DNA of 19,599 nucleotides from Rhodospirillaceae bacterium (GCA_018660305.1 JABJKO010000099.1:1-19599), one strand, 5' to 3'. Positions 1 through 8,276 are shown, counted from the first letter of the stretch. The notes: generated from the letters alone by a model not told the origin. Numbers and translations are program-made.

Positions 1-39
1 AACGAGCCGGTATCGGTCTAGGTCAGGGGGCGGTTATCC

Positions 40-459
40 CTAATCGGGCTCAAAGACGAACATGGTGATGTCGTCGGAGAGTTCCTCCCAGGCGACCTTC
101 ACCGCCATGCCGGGCTTCAGCTGATCGGCTTTCACATTTGTCAGCCGCGACATGATGCGCACGCCTTCGTCGAGTTCCACCGCCGCGAGCACATAGGGCG
201 CGAGGTCTTCCATTCCCCGGACCGGCACGTGAACTTCGGTCCAGGCATAGAGCCTTCCCTTACCGGAGACGTCGCGCCATTCCAGTTCGCTGCTGCCGGA
301 GTGAATGCTCACCGGTCGCGGCCAGAATTGCGGCTTGCCGGTGGTCTTGTCGAACTGCAGCATGAGCCGTCCTTCCTTGGCGGCATCCCAGAAGGGCTGG
401 GTCAGATGGGTCGGCCGCGGGATCGGGCGGGGGGCTGCTTCCTTTTTGTCCGTTGCCAT
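40..459 (-). CDS. DUF35 OB-fold protein (thiolase partner) with a cysteine-less zinc ribbon
   Basis: This 139-aa protein belongs to the DUF35 family: an N-terminal rubredoxin-like ribbon (about residues 20-60) followed by an OB-fold (about 62-136, starting near 'EWRDVSGKGRLYAWTEV'). DUF35 proteins pair with SCP-x/Ltp2-type thiolases, and some pairs act as acyl-CoA retro-aldolases in side-chain degradation. It starts 3 bp after the thiolase stop, with GGAGAG about 8 nt before the ATG, so the two genes form a translational unit. The ribbon keeps its scaffold ('GKPQFWPRPV', 'SGSSELEW'), but by eye the four usual zinc cysteines are D37, T40, S51 and S54, so zinc binding is probably lost. The family call is firm; the substrate is not visible. 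Confidence 0.88.
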   Translation of the reverse strand: MATDKKEAAPRPIPRPTHLTQPFWDAAKEGRLMLQFDKTTGKPQFWPRPVSIHSGSSELEWRDVSGKGRLYAWTEVHVPVRGMEDLAPYVLAAVELDEGVRIMSRLTNVKADQLKPGMAVKVAWEELSDDITMFVFEPD

Positions 460-462
460 GGC

Positions 463-1650
463 TTATCTCTCCATAATCATCGCGGCGCTGCATCCCCAGT
501 TCCGCAAATAGGGGATGAAGCCGATTCCCGTGACCATTGCGGTGCGCGCGTTGGGCACCTGCCGTTCGCCCGCCTCGCCGAACAATTGACGCACGGTTTC
601 TGTCAGGTTTACACCGCCGCCGCCGAGACCGGGCTGCCCGCAGGAAATCTGCCCGCCGCCGGTATTGGTCGGCAGCACCCCGGTGGGTGACAGATCGTTG
701 GACAGGATGAAATCACTGCCTTCGCCGCGCTTGCAGAAACCGATCTGCTCCATCTGAAGCATGATGGCGATCAGAAAATCGTCATAGGGCTGGAACATGT
801 CGATATCGCTGCAGGACATGCTGGCTTTTTCAAGAACCTCAGGCCCGACCACCGAGAAACCGGTTTCGGTAATGTCCGGCGTGTTGTCGTCGGGGCCGAA
901 ATTGGTCAGCTCGCTGTAGGCGACCGGGTAGACGACATTGTCCAGTCCCAGGCTCTTTGCCCGGTCGGCGGTGGTTACCAGTAGCCCGCTGCCGCCGTCG
1001 ACGCGCATCACGCAATCGAGCAATCGAATGGGTTCGGCGATCATGCGGGAGTTCAAATAATCCTCGACGGTGATCGGTTTGCGCAGAGACGAGACGGCGT
1101 TTTCATTGACCAGCGCGCCGTTGCGTTGGGTGACGGCCAGCTTGCCCAGCGCTTCGAGGCTGAGCCCGTATTGCTGGTCATAGGCATGGCTGAGCACGCC
1201 GAAGGCGATGGGTGGTCCCTGAAACCCGGTGGGATCCATGAATTCCTCGCGGAACCCGCCAAGCCGACGTCCGGCGACACCGGCGCTGGACGCGTCGGCG
1301 GCGATGCACATGACCATCTCGCATTGGCCTGACTGGATGGCCGCGGCGGCGCGCGCCACATTGCCGATGGGTGAACAGCCGCCAATGTCGGATACCTGGC
1401 TCCAGCGCGGCGCCAGACCCAGCGTGTCGGCCATGGCGATGGAATAGAAGGTATTGCCGGCTTCGGCGATGGGGCTGATGACCGCCAGCCCGTCAATATC
1501 CGAATGCTCGATCCCGGAGCGGCCGATGAGTTGCGCCATGATCTCGGCCCCGAACTCGTAGGGCCGTTTGCCCGAACCCCGTTGGTTGGGTAATTCGGCA
1601 TAGGCAATAATCGCTATCTCTTTGTCGCGCAGTGGGTTCTTGTTTACCAA
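463..1650 (-). CDS. Thiolase family protein, SCP-x/lipid-transfer type
   Basis: This 395-aa protein has the length and plan of the SCP-x/Ltp-type thiolases that partner with DUF35 proteins. The nucleophile is probably C92 in 'DIGGCSPIGNVARA'. The middle segment 'MFQPYDDFLIAIMLQMEQ' and the glycine-rich 'NTGGGQISCGQPGLGGGG' (about 329-346) are typical of the subfamily. In the last motif the His of classical thiolase 'GHP' is Gln339, so it is unlikely to be a standard biosynthetic or beta-oxidation thiolase. It more likely cleaves or condenses a specialised acyl-CoA. The start is a TTG preceded by GGGAGGG at good spacing. It is followed 3 bp later by the DUF35 gene. The substrate (steroid-like, branched or aromatic acyl-CoA) is unknown. 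Confidence 0.88.
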   Translation of the reverse strand: MVNKNPLRDKEIAIIAYAELPNQRGSGKRPYEFGAEIMAQLIGRSGIEHSDIDGLAVISPIAEAGNTFYSIAMADTLGLAPRWSQVSDIGGCSPIGNVARAAAAIQSGQCEMVMCIAADASSAGVAGRRLGGFREEFMDPTGFQGPPIAFGVLSHAYDQQYGLSLEALGKLAVTQRNGALVNENAVSSLRKPITVEDYLNSRMIAEPIRLLDCVMRVDGGSGLLVTTADRAKSLGLDNVVYPVAYSELTNFGPDDNTPDITETGFSVVGPEVLEKASMSCSDIDMFQPYDDFLIAIMLQMEQIGFCKRGEGSDFILSNDLSPTGVLPTNTGGGQISCGQPGLGGGGVNLTETVRQLFGEAGERQVPNARTAMVTGIGFIPYLRNWGCSAAMIMER

Positions 1651-1671
1651 AGCGCCCTCCCTCTTTGTTTT

Positions 1672-1687
1672 GAGCGCATGAGCGCTC
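1672..1687. promoter_or_regulatory. Short inverted repeat upstream of the thiolase operon
   Basis: GAGCGC-ATGA-GCGCTC is a perfect 6-bp inverted repeat about 22 bp upstream of the thiolase start. It is a possible operator (for example of a TetR- or GntR-like repressor), but no regulator gene is adjacent and chance is possible. The rest of 1651-1894 shows no gene. Confidence 0.25.
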
Positions 1688-1894
1688 TGTTTGGTTAAGA
1701 AACGCTAACATTTAGAGCAGGGCTCCGCTAGGCCGATTGCCCACAAACCGGGAGATTTCACCCCAGCCGAAAGGGCATGTTGGTTGCCCGTTATTGAGGA
1801 AATTTTCACGGTTCCCGCTGATTCTAGGGGGTGTCGCGCGGGCCATCCGTGCCGGGGCGACGCTATGGCAGCATAAACATTTCAAAGGCCGCAG

Positions 1895-2371
1895 ATGTTT
1901 GAGTCATCGGACAAAATCGCGAAGGAAAAAATCGAGGTGGAGATCGAGCTGGAGGGCGGCAAAGTCGTCACCGGGACGCTGTTCATCAAGCCCCAGGGGC
2001 GCCTGCAGGATATGATGAACGACGAGCGCGAATTCATGCCGTTCTTCGCCACCGATGGAAGATTCATGGTGATCAAGAAGACCGCCTGCGTGCTGGTCTC
2101 GCCTGCTTCGACCGAGGCCAAGGAATATACCGGTAACAATCCGTATCAGATCCTCGGGGTGAGCGACAACGCAACTATGGATCAGATCAAGGAAGCCTAC
2201 CGGGGGCTGGTCGCTGAAAACCATCCGGACCGGCTGGCCAGTATGAATCTGTCCAAGGAACTTCTCGATGTGGCGACAAGCCGCATGTCGCGGATCAACG
2301 ATGCCTATACCCGGATTCAAAAACAGTTCGAAGCGGCCGCCCAGTTGCAGCCAGGGACGTCGGCGGCCTAA
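1895..2371 (+). CDS. J-domain (DnaJ-like) protein
   Basis: This 158-aa protein has two parts. Residues 1-75 form a beta-rich N-terminal region ('IEVEIELEGGKVVTGTLFIK', then 'FFATDGRFMVIKKTACV'), which I can only describe as a small sheet domain. Residues about 82-145 form a J domain beginning 'NPYQILGVSDNATMDQIKEA', with the diagnostic HPD at 110-112. J domains stimulate the ATPase of an Hsp70 (DnaK-type) chaperone. There are no zinc-finger or substrate domains of full DnaJ, so it is a specialised co-chaperone, probably cytoplasmic (no signal peptide). The start ATG has AAAGG about 8 nt upstream. Its TAA overlaps the reverse-strand TAG of the convergent gene (2368-2371). Confidence 0.88.
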   Translation: MFESSDKIAKEKIEVEIELEGGKVVTGTLFIKPQGRLQDMMNDEREFMPFFATDGRFMVIKKTACVLVSPASTEAKEYTGNNPYQILGVSDNATMDQIKEAYRGLVAENHPDRLASMNLSKELLDVATSRMSRINDAYTRIQKQFEAAAQLQPGTSAA

Positions 2372-3507
2372 GCCGCTTTAAGACGCGCCCGCCCACGCCG
2401 GAGAGCGCGCACCCCGGAACGGGCGGCGCCTTCGGCCACATCCCGTGACAAATTGAGACAGCCCGTAACCGAGCGAGGATTGAAGGCGGTTATCCCCCAC
2501 CGGATACGCCGTTTGGTGACCCATGATTTTTTGTACGGGTCGTCGTCATTGCCGAAATCAATTTCCCGCACGTGATCCACATCGAGCAGATGTTCCATCA
2601 TCTTCATGATGGCGATGGACCCCACCGAGTATTTTCCAAAGGCGGGGTCGTAAGCCGTTTTCATCATGGTCGCCTGGCCATTCGATACGATGGCCAGTTC
2701 CAACGCCGCCGGCCGGCTGTCGACGCGGATAACCAGAAGCCGCAGCGCGCCAGCGCGCGCCGCATTGCGGATGAAGTGCGCCATAAAATCTGGTGCTTGC
2801 TCGACACCCTTCCAGCTTGCCTCATGGATCGTTTTATAGGCGTCGATCGCTGCGTCCAGACCACCCTCGTCCAAGATCAGGTCAAAGGTGATGCCATGTT
2901 CCTTGGCCAGTTTGCGGTTCTTTCGGCCGAAATTGGACAGGGATTTTCGGACCGATGCCGAGCGCGATTTGACGTAATCCGCGTAACTCATACCGGTGGT
3001 GGGTTCGTACCAGTTTGACCGGTAATCATAGGCGCGTACTACCATGCCCGCCGACCGGAAGCCGGAACTCATGGCCTTGAATGTATCGCCGTCAGGGTCG
3101 AGAAACCCGAGATCGATTAGCGACCATGGGCCGGTCTGGTGGCAGATGGCCTCGGCAAAATCTTGGAGTGTTTCTGAGGGATTGGTCAAATCCGGCGATG
3201 CCGCCACTGAATAGAGCGGGGTCTCATGATTGGTAAGGCTCGCCAGAGAGGTGCCCCAAATTCTTCGCCGTGATAGGAACGATCCATTCTGCCCTGCCGG
3301 CTGACGTCCTGCCATCAATGCGAGGACTTCTCTGTTGTCGTTTTCGCCGGCCAGAAAGTAAGCAGACGTATCTGGCGTCAAAGTGGTCCTGGCGAGAGTG
3401 TCAAACCAGTGACGCCCGGAGAAATAATATTGCTGGCTCTGCTCTTTGAAGAACCGCTCATATTGTGGTGGAAGCGATTTCAGACCGCTGAATTGTTTTA
3501 TCTGCAC
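2368..3507 (-). CDS. GNAT-family N-acetyltransferase, FemAB/CelD (BioF2-like) type
   Basis: This 379-aa protein has the layout of the Acetyltransf_6 (CelD/BioF2-like) family. A variable N-terminal half is followed by a GNAT core at about 175-335. The core includes 'SASVRKSLSNFGRKNRKLAK', the strand-helix segment around 'LRLLVIRVDSRPAALELAI', and the family ending 'IDFGNDDDPYKKSWVTKRR' (316-334). Such proteins transfer acyl or aminoacyl groups in envelope or exopolysaccharide synthesis, and a FemAB-like branch is associated with exosortase systems. It has no signal peptide or membrane span. The start is a GTG with a modest AAGGGAAG upstream. It is divergent from the cyclotransferase gene, with a weak sigma-54-like site between them. 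The donor and acceptor are unknown. Confidence 0.8.
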   Translation of the reverse strand: MQIKQFSGLKSLPPQYERFFKEQSQQYYFSGRHWFDTLARTTLTPDTSAYFLAGENDNREVLALMAGRQPAGQNGSFLSRRRIWGTSLASLTNHETPLYSVAASPDLTNPSETLQDFAEAICHQTGPWSLIDLGFLDPDGDTFKAMSSGFRSAGMVVRAYDYRSNWYEPTTGMSYADYVKSRSASVRKSLSNFGRKNRKLAKEHGITFDLILDEGGLDAAIDAYKTIHEASWKGVEQAPDFMAHFIRNAARAGALRLLVIRVDSRPAALELAIVSNGQATMMKTAYDPAFGKYSVGSIAIMKMMEHLLDVDHVREIDFGNDDDPYKKSWVTKRRIRWGITAFNPRSVTGCLNLSRDVAEGAARSGVRALRRGRARLKAA

Positions 3508-3550
3508 GTCCTACTTCCCTTTACTTTCATAGATTTCCGGCCATCAGACA

Positions 3551-3567
3551 GGCCAGATTAATGCCAA
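3551..3567 (-). promoter_or_regulatory. Possible weak sigma-54 promoter of the FemAB/CelD-like gene
   Basis: Read on the minus strand, TTGGCATTAATCTGGCC has the GG-N10-GC spacing of a -24/-12 promoter and an intact TTGGCA. It differs from the consensus at four positions, including TGGC for TTGC. The predicted start would lie about 30 nt before the GTG at 3507. This is suggestive only. Confidence 0.3.
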
Positions 3568-3635
3568 AACAGTTAATCCTAGCCTTCTCTCGGTGAACGA
3601 TAGGGGACGGCCATAGCAATTTTTAGAAACTGCAA

Positions 3636-4568
3636 GTGTTTCAGAGAGAGACGGAGGCAACCAGGATTGACGCCAGTAGCTTGTCCGCGTCAGGAAATGC
3701 CCTAAATCCGGGGCAATCGAGCGGCTTGCGGTTGCAAGATGGCGGGAAAATCCGTTATGTCACTCTGCGGTTTCATCCCATAGAGCCGCAGCCGATCGCG
3801 GGAAAGTACGTCGAAATGTCCATCCGACAGCACGTCAAGAAGGCTCTCTTCAGCGCCAAGACGCTCGGGATTCCTCGCATAATGCCTCGTATTGTCTCGA
3901 TTCTCCCCCATGACGAAAAGGCTTTTACTCAGGGGTTGGCGTGGCATGGCGGGTCTTTATATGAGAGCACCGGGCTGGCGACGGATTCTTCCCTGAGGCG
4001 GATCGACCCCGGTGACGGCGCCATTGTCCATCGGCAATCTGTTCCCGATATGTGGGCGGAAGGTTTGACGATACTCGACGGCAAACTTGTCCAGCTAACG
4101 TGGCAGAACGGTGCCGCCCTGGCCTATTCAGTTGATAATCTGGAGCGGACTGGCGAGTTTGCCGTCGAAGGCGAAGGCTGGGGGCTGACCAATGACGGCG
4201 AGCATTTCATCATGAGCGATGGCAGCAGCCAGATCCGCTTTCGCGACGCTGCCTTTGAACCGGTCCGCCATCTCTCCGTCCGCTACAACGGACTGCCCCT
4301 AAAGGCCATCAACGATATCGAGTTTGGCGATGGGAAAATATTTGCGAACGTCCTGTTCGACGACAATATTTATGAAATTTCGCCGGAGACCGGACAGGTA
4401 CTGCGCCTCATCGATTGTTCGTGCTTGAGGCAGATGGCCGACCCGCAGGGCGCCGAGTCGGTCCTGAACGGGATCGCGTTTGAACCGGACTCCGGCTATC
4501 TGTTCGCGACCGGCAAGAACTGGCGTTATATATTTTTTCTTGATGTGTCCGGTATACCGGTCGTCTGA
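3636..4568 (+). CDS. Glutaminyl-peptide cyclotransferase (glutamine cyclotransferase family)
   Basis: Residues about 84-300 match the plant/bacterial type glutamine cyclotransferase, a five-bladed propeller that converts N-terminal Gln to pyroglutamate. The family blocks appear in order: 'PHDEKAFTQGL' (91-101), 'LYESTG' (108-113), 'WAEGLTILDGKLVQLTW', 'GEGWGLTNDG' (179-188), 'MSDGSSQIRF', 'IFANVLFDDNIYEI', 'LNGIAF' and 'TGKNW'. The 310-aa reading uses a GTG with no clear ribosome binding site. The first 60-80 residues are not family-like, so ATG 3816 (preceded by GGGAAAG) or ATG 3882 may be the real start. No signal peptide is evident in either form, which is unusual because many bacterial members are exported. 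It sits among envelope-type genes. Confidence 0.85.
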   Translation: MFQRETEATRIDASSLSASGNALNPGQSSGLRLQDGGKIRYVTLRFHPIEPQPIAGKYVEMSIRQHVKKALFSAKTLGIPRIMPRIVSILPHDEKAFTQGLAWHGGSLYESTGLATDSSLRRIDPGDGAIVHRQSVPDMWAEGLTILDGKLVQLTWQNGAALAYSVDNLERTGEFAVEGEGWGLTNDGEHFIMSDGSSQIRFRDAAFEPVRHLSVRYNGLPLKAINDIEFGDGKIFANVLFDDNIYEISPETGQVLRLIDCSCLRQMADPQGAESVLNGIAFEPDSGYLFATGKNWRYIFFLDVSGIPVV

Positions 4569-4603
4569 GGGTACGCAGCCGCCCTCTCGTTCACTCTTCT
4601 TGA

Positions 4604-5713
4604 TTATGATGATTTTGCGAGGCGGCGTCTGATTCGCCGGGTAATTTCCGTGAAGCCAGACATTTCGGCCTCGAATTCAATCTGAGAAATGCGCGCACTA
4701 TCGAGAATTCGGCCAAGCGCATATTTCGGTGTATCACCGTAGACCAGACTCGAGACACAGGTGGTGGCGGTTTTTACCCCTGCCGCTTCGAGGGGCGCCC
4801 AATGGCTGTGGGACCATTCTCCACTCGGATAGCAAAAATGGTCGAGCTGGCCCGGCCGGACCGCGGCGATCGCTGTGCGATTTTCTTCAAGTTCTTTGGT
4901 CGCCTGATTGGCATCGATCGGAAACCGATGACGATGCGTGTGTAGCTGTACGTCCATGCCCATGTCGAGCATTTCCCGCAATTCCCCGGCATTGATCGTG
5001 CTCAGAAAACGGCTTGTCGTCAGCTCCCGGTAATCGACCGCAAGTGCGTCACCCAGATGCTCCGCAAGCCGGCATCGTTCGGGCTCATCGGCGAGTGTGT
5101 TTGCAACGTCCTTTACCGTTTTGGCAATATGGTTCCGTCGCTCGGCAGTCAGGCTTGTCTCGTCCAGTTCGCTCAACGCGGGGATCGAAAGGGTAGTCAG
5201 ATTGACCGTCGATTTCGTGGATTTCCAACAAATATAGTCGACCACCAGATCGTAGAATGGCGTCTGTTTTTGGAAATAGTAGGTGGTGAGATAGAGCGTC
5301 GATGGATAATTGAACCGATGCAGAGGTTCGGCAGCGTGACGGTGTACGCTATAGAAACCATCATCAATTGTGATCACGGTTGTCCAGTCGGGGAGGGTAC
5401 CGTTCAGCCGGCGTTCTTCCGCTTCCTGTAACGATAGCACTGGATACTTTTTATTTTGAAGATAGTGGAGGCGCCTCTCGAAAACTTCCGGATCGATAAA
5501 CAACCCCGGCACGAATTTGTCTTCGTCGATCATCCTAAAGCCGTGATAACCGAGTATTCGAATACCGTCCCGGGTTACGGTGCGGGAAAGATGGAACAAC
5601 CCTAACCACTTCATGATGAAGTAGAAGGATCGGATCAGGCATTTTCTGAGAGTGTAGTTCACGGACGTTACCGACCGCTTTCTTGAGAACCGTGAATTGA
5701 TGGATCGGTCCAA
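4604..5713 (-). CDS. Polysaccharide deacetylase (NodB-homology) family protein
   Basis: This 369-aa carbohydrate esterase 4-like protein would remove acetyl groups from a glycan. Visible NodB motifs are 'GIRILGYHGF' (50-59), 'ITIDDGF' (D117/D118; the usual form is TFDDG), the metal-ligand pair in 'QLHTHRHRFP' (H258, H262) and 'HFCYPSGEWS' (292-301). A long insert (about 150-235) separates the two metal motifs. No signal peptide is obvious, although residues 24-42 are hydrophobic with basic flanks. The longest reading starts at TTG 5713 and overlaps the GNAT gene by 46 bp; a GTG at 5662, just after the GNAT stop, is an equally plausible re-initiation start. The overlap shows co-expression with the acetyltransferase, so the pair may tune acylation of a surface glycan. 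Confidence 0.85.
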   Translation of the reverse strand: MDRSINSRFSRKRSVTSVNYTLRKCLIRSFYFIMKWLGLFHLSRTVTRDGIRILGYHGFRMIDEDKFVPGLFIDPEVFERRLHYLQNKKYPVLSLQEAEERRLNGTLPDWTTVITIDDGFYSVHRHAAEPLHRFNYPSTLYLTTYYFQKQTPFYDLVVDYICWKSTKSTVNLTTLSIPALSELDETSLTAERRNHIAKTVKDVANTLADEPERCRLAEHLGDALAVDYRELTTSRFLSTINAGELREMLDMGMDVQLHTHRHRFPIDANQATKELEENRTAIAAVRPGQLDHFCYPSGEWSHSHWAPLEAAGVKTATTCVSSLVYGDTPKYALGRILDSARISQIEFEAEMSGFTEITRRIRRRLAKSS

Positions 5714-7437
5714 CGCCGTTCCATCCCGAAACGAACAGTCCGGTAGAAGCTTTCTTGGAACTTGAAGCCCCGTTTTTCGATGACGTGTCGTGAAGCGGCA
5801 TTGTCCGCCAGCACGGAAATAAAGACTTTCTCAATTTTCTCGCATTGTGCTGATTCCTGCAGCATCTGGGCTAACGATTGCTGGTATAGAGCCTGGCCTC
5901 GTGCATCTGGTGATGTATAGAAATCGTATAAAACCGAGGAACCGGTTGGATACTCGTAGCTTTGACCCACTTCCGTAAAATACGATTCCTTGACGTGATC
6001 GCTTGCCCAACCAAAATGGAGCAGAGCATTCTCATCCGATACCGAATACACCCGATCACCTCCCTCCAGCCGGTAAAGGGCCTGTGACAAAAAATTATCG
6101 CGGGTTTGCCAGTCCTCGGATGGTGCGAACTGTAAGAGATCGCCCAGGTTGTTCACGGACATCATTCGTTTCGCGCTGGTCCTGCCGGCGGTTTCGATGT
6201 CGATAGAATAGAGACGGAATTCCCGTGTATCCCAAAGCCACCGCCTTGCACATTGCACAATCTTGTCCGCTGTGACGTTCTCGAATTTAGCTGGTAGCGC
6301 GCGAATAGTTTCCGGCTTGATAGATACCCTATTAAGCATCTTGCTCGCGACGGCTTCCAATGCGACGACCCACCGGGCCCTGCGGGCGGCGGCACTGCTG
6401 AAATGTACAGTGACCTCCAAGACCTCATCGAATGTCGTGGCGAATCGATCCTTCCATGCCCCCCCCGGAGTCAGATCGAGTGATGAAAATCCCTGTTCAG
6501 AGAGCGCCGCGCCAAGAAACAATAGATGGAATTTTCCGGGCGAATGCTTGGCATAAAATGGGGAATGTGAGAATACGCCAACGGAGACATTATCCGTTTC
6601 GCGATTGGCGATTACCGCGGCAATTGGCGTGTCTTCCAGCATCAGCGCCGAAACATGAAGGACACCAGGGTGCTGCATGAGCTCGCGGAGAAACGTCTTC
6701 TTGAGGGGATCTTCACGGAACGGAACCGATGCGTTAACGGCACCCTGCCGAAAGTCGTACTGATCGGCGATCTGGTCAAAGACAGAGTCGAACTCCCCGA
6801 GTGTATGGATTTCCCGGAACTCGAGTTTCCCAAGGCGCTTTAGGCGATTGAGCCGGCTCTTATTGCTCTTCTTTTTCAAAGAAGCGGCGATTGATTTGCC
6901 GTCCCCAAATTCGAGTAACGGGCGTTTGTGGCGACGCTTCAGTGCCAAGCCGGACCAGGGTGAGGGAGTGTCAAGCCAGCCAACAGGGATGTTTGGAGGT
7001 AAGGTCTTGAAGGTGAGAGTGGCATAAGGATAGTCGCGACGCAGAAGATCAAGCGCTTGCGTGATGAAGGCATCACCATCCTCGGGCCTTGCGAGCCAGC
7101 CGTGATATTCCGCCTGATGGGCGCCAGCGACGACAAGTTTGCCGCTAAAGTGCTGTGCTGCGAGGGTGAGGAGGCCCACCAGAGCGCCAGTCGTGTCGAT
7201 TTGTCTGACGATGACGGGGGAGTACAGGTCACCATAGACCCGATACCAGGTGGTCACAAAGTCACAACCCTGGAAGCTCGTCGCCCAGGGGCAGTCGCCC
7301 TTCAGCGCGGCCCACTTCCAGCGAAATTCATCATCCTTGATCAGGGCAACAGCGGCGAGCCCCTCTATGACGAGGGTGGTCGCGCCCGCTGGCGCGCCAT
7401 AGTCAACCTCTTCGTGCCTTAACTCTGCCAATTTCAT
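5668..7437 (-). CDS. Two-domain acetyltransferase: FemAB/CelD-like GNAT fused to a second GNAT
   Basis: This 589-aa protein appears to contain two acyltransferase modules. Residues about 25-370 resemble the CelD/BioF2-like family: 'SFQGCDFVTTWYRVYGD' near the N-terminus, a basic stretch 'SLKKKSNKSRLNRLKRLGKL' (186-205) and 'LDLTPGGAWKDRFA' (320-333). Residues about 410-570 look like a classical GNAT: 'YDFYTSPDARGQALYQQSL' (504-522) contains the acetyl-CoA pyrophosphate loop, and 'VLADNAASRHVIEKRGFKF' (542-560) is the conserved C-terminal motif. There is no signal peptide. It is the first gene of a two-gene unit with the deacetylase. The target is unknown; a cell-surface sugar or lipid-linked precursor fits the context. 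The ATG at 7437 has only a very close AGGA, so the start is less certain. Confidence 0.78.
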   Translation of the reverse strand: MKLAELRHEEVDYGAPAGATTLVIEGLAAVALIKDDEFRWKWAALKGDCPWATSFQGCDFVTTWYRVYGDLYSPVIVRQIDTTGALVGLLTLAAQHFSGKLVVAGAHQAEYHGWLARPEDGDAFITQALDLLRRDYPYATLTFKTLPPNIPVGWLDTPSPWSGLALKRRHKRPLLEFGDGKSIAASLKKKSNKSRLNRLKRLGKLEFREIHTLGEFDSVFDQIADQYDFRQGAVNASVPFREDPLKKTFLRELMQHPGVLHVSALMLEDTPIAAVIANRETDNVSVGVFSHSPFYAKHSPGKFHLLFLGAALSEQGFSSLDLTPGGAWKDRFATTFDEVLEVTVHFSSAAARRARWVVALEAVASKMLNRVSIKPETIRALPAKFENVTADKIVQCARRWLWDTREFRLYSIDIETAGRTSAKRMMSVNNLGDLLQFAPSEDWQTRDNFLSQALYRLEGGDRVYSVSDENALLHFGWASDHVKESYFTEVGQSYEYPTGSSVLYDFYTSPDARGQALYQQSLAQMLQESAQCEKIEKVFISVLADNAASRHVIEKRGFKFQESFYRTVRFGMERRWTDPSIHGSQESGR

Positions 7438-7809
7438 TCCTGATTAACCCGTCACGTCACCTAGGATCTTTCCATTGGGCCGGGTCGATTTGATGCGTGT
7501 ACCGCTTGCCGCCCCTGGTGGCGAAGAAGCCAGACAACAGTTTGGACGCCTAAAGTTAAAAAGGCGTTTTGGAGGCTTGGTCAGTGGTCGGGAATCCATT
7601 CGCCGGAATATTTTTAACTTACTGAAATTATTACATAAAATAATGTGCACAGCGATGCGACGCGTCCGGCGGACTGACAGCGATGCTAATCCGAAGAAGA
7701 AAAAATTAGGGATCTTCCCATCGGTGCCGTTCTTCATCGCGCTGGCAACGCTCGCTTAAACTTTCGACAGTATTTTGGGCACCGACTAGACACGCGGGAG
7801 TCCGAAATC
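7438..7809. other. Intergenic region without a convincing gene
   Basis: This 372-bp gap lies between the start of the GNAT fusion (minus) and the CBS gene (plus), so it should hold divergent promoters. It contains an inverted repeat ACGCCT/AGGCGT (7546-7567) and a markedly A+T-rich stretch at about 7605-7660. Open frames on both strands (7475-7759 plus, 7444-7737 minus) have no family features, are mutually overlapping, and are probably spurious. Confidence 0.6.
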
Positions 7810-8214
7810 ATGCAGATCGCCGACATATTGGGTCCGAAGGGAATAGGGGTTGTCGCCCTGTTGCCGGAGACCACCATTTCCGGCGCGGCTCTCCTGCTGT
7901 CGGAACAATCCATCGGCGTTGCCGTCGTTGTTGATATGGAACACGGCATGGTGGGGATCCTGTCGGAGCGCGATATCACCCGCGGTCTTGCCGAGTTTGG
8001 CGCGGAAATCATCGATATGCCGGTTGAAAAGATGATGTCCCGGGGCGTGGTGAGCTGCGATCCCGAATGCACCGTCGAAGACGCACTCACCTTGATGCGG
8101 GACAACAAGATCCGCCATCTGCCGGTTATCGAAAACGGCACCGATCTGGTTGCCATGGTCAGTATCCGCGATCTGACGGACGCTCAGTCGGAGATGCTGC
8201 GCCAAGCGAGTTAG
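7810..8214 (+). CDS. Two-CBS-domain protein
   Basis: This 134-aa protein is made of a Bateman pair: CBS1 at about 14-62, ending 'GMVGILSERDITRGL', and CBS2 at about 76-126, with 'KMMSRGVVSCDPECTVEDAL' and 'RHLPVIENGTDLVAMVSIRD'. Stand-alone CBS pairs bind adenine nucleotides (AMP, ATP, SAM or NADH in known members) and usually act as regulatory sensors. The paired acidic motifs 'SERD' (52-55) and 'SIRD' (118-121) are the positions that typically contact ribose. GGGAG lies about 10 nt before the ATG. The next gene on the same strand starts 90 bp later, so co-transcription with the MetE-like pair is possible but not shown. Confidence 0.9.
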   Translation: MQIADILGPKGIGVVALLPETTISGAALLLSEQSIGVAVVVDMEHGMVGILSERDITRGLAEFGAEIIDMPVEKMMSRGVVSCDPECTVEDALTLMRDNKIRHLPVIENGTDLVAMVSIRDLTDAQSEMLRQAS

Positions 8215-8276
8215 AGCTCTAAGCGCAGCCGATCGCCTTCCTGCCTCTTTCGCCAATTCTGAAAACGGTTACACTT

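Noticed and set aside
1..39. Possible gene end at the left edge
   Set aside because: Too short to support a call on either strand.
7475..7759. 94-aa ORF in the 7438-7809 gap
   Set aside because: It has no family resemblance, is overlapped by an antisense ORF of similar length, and has no clear ribosome binding site.
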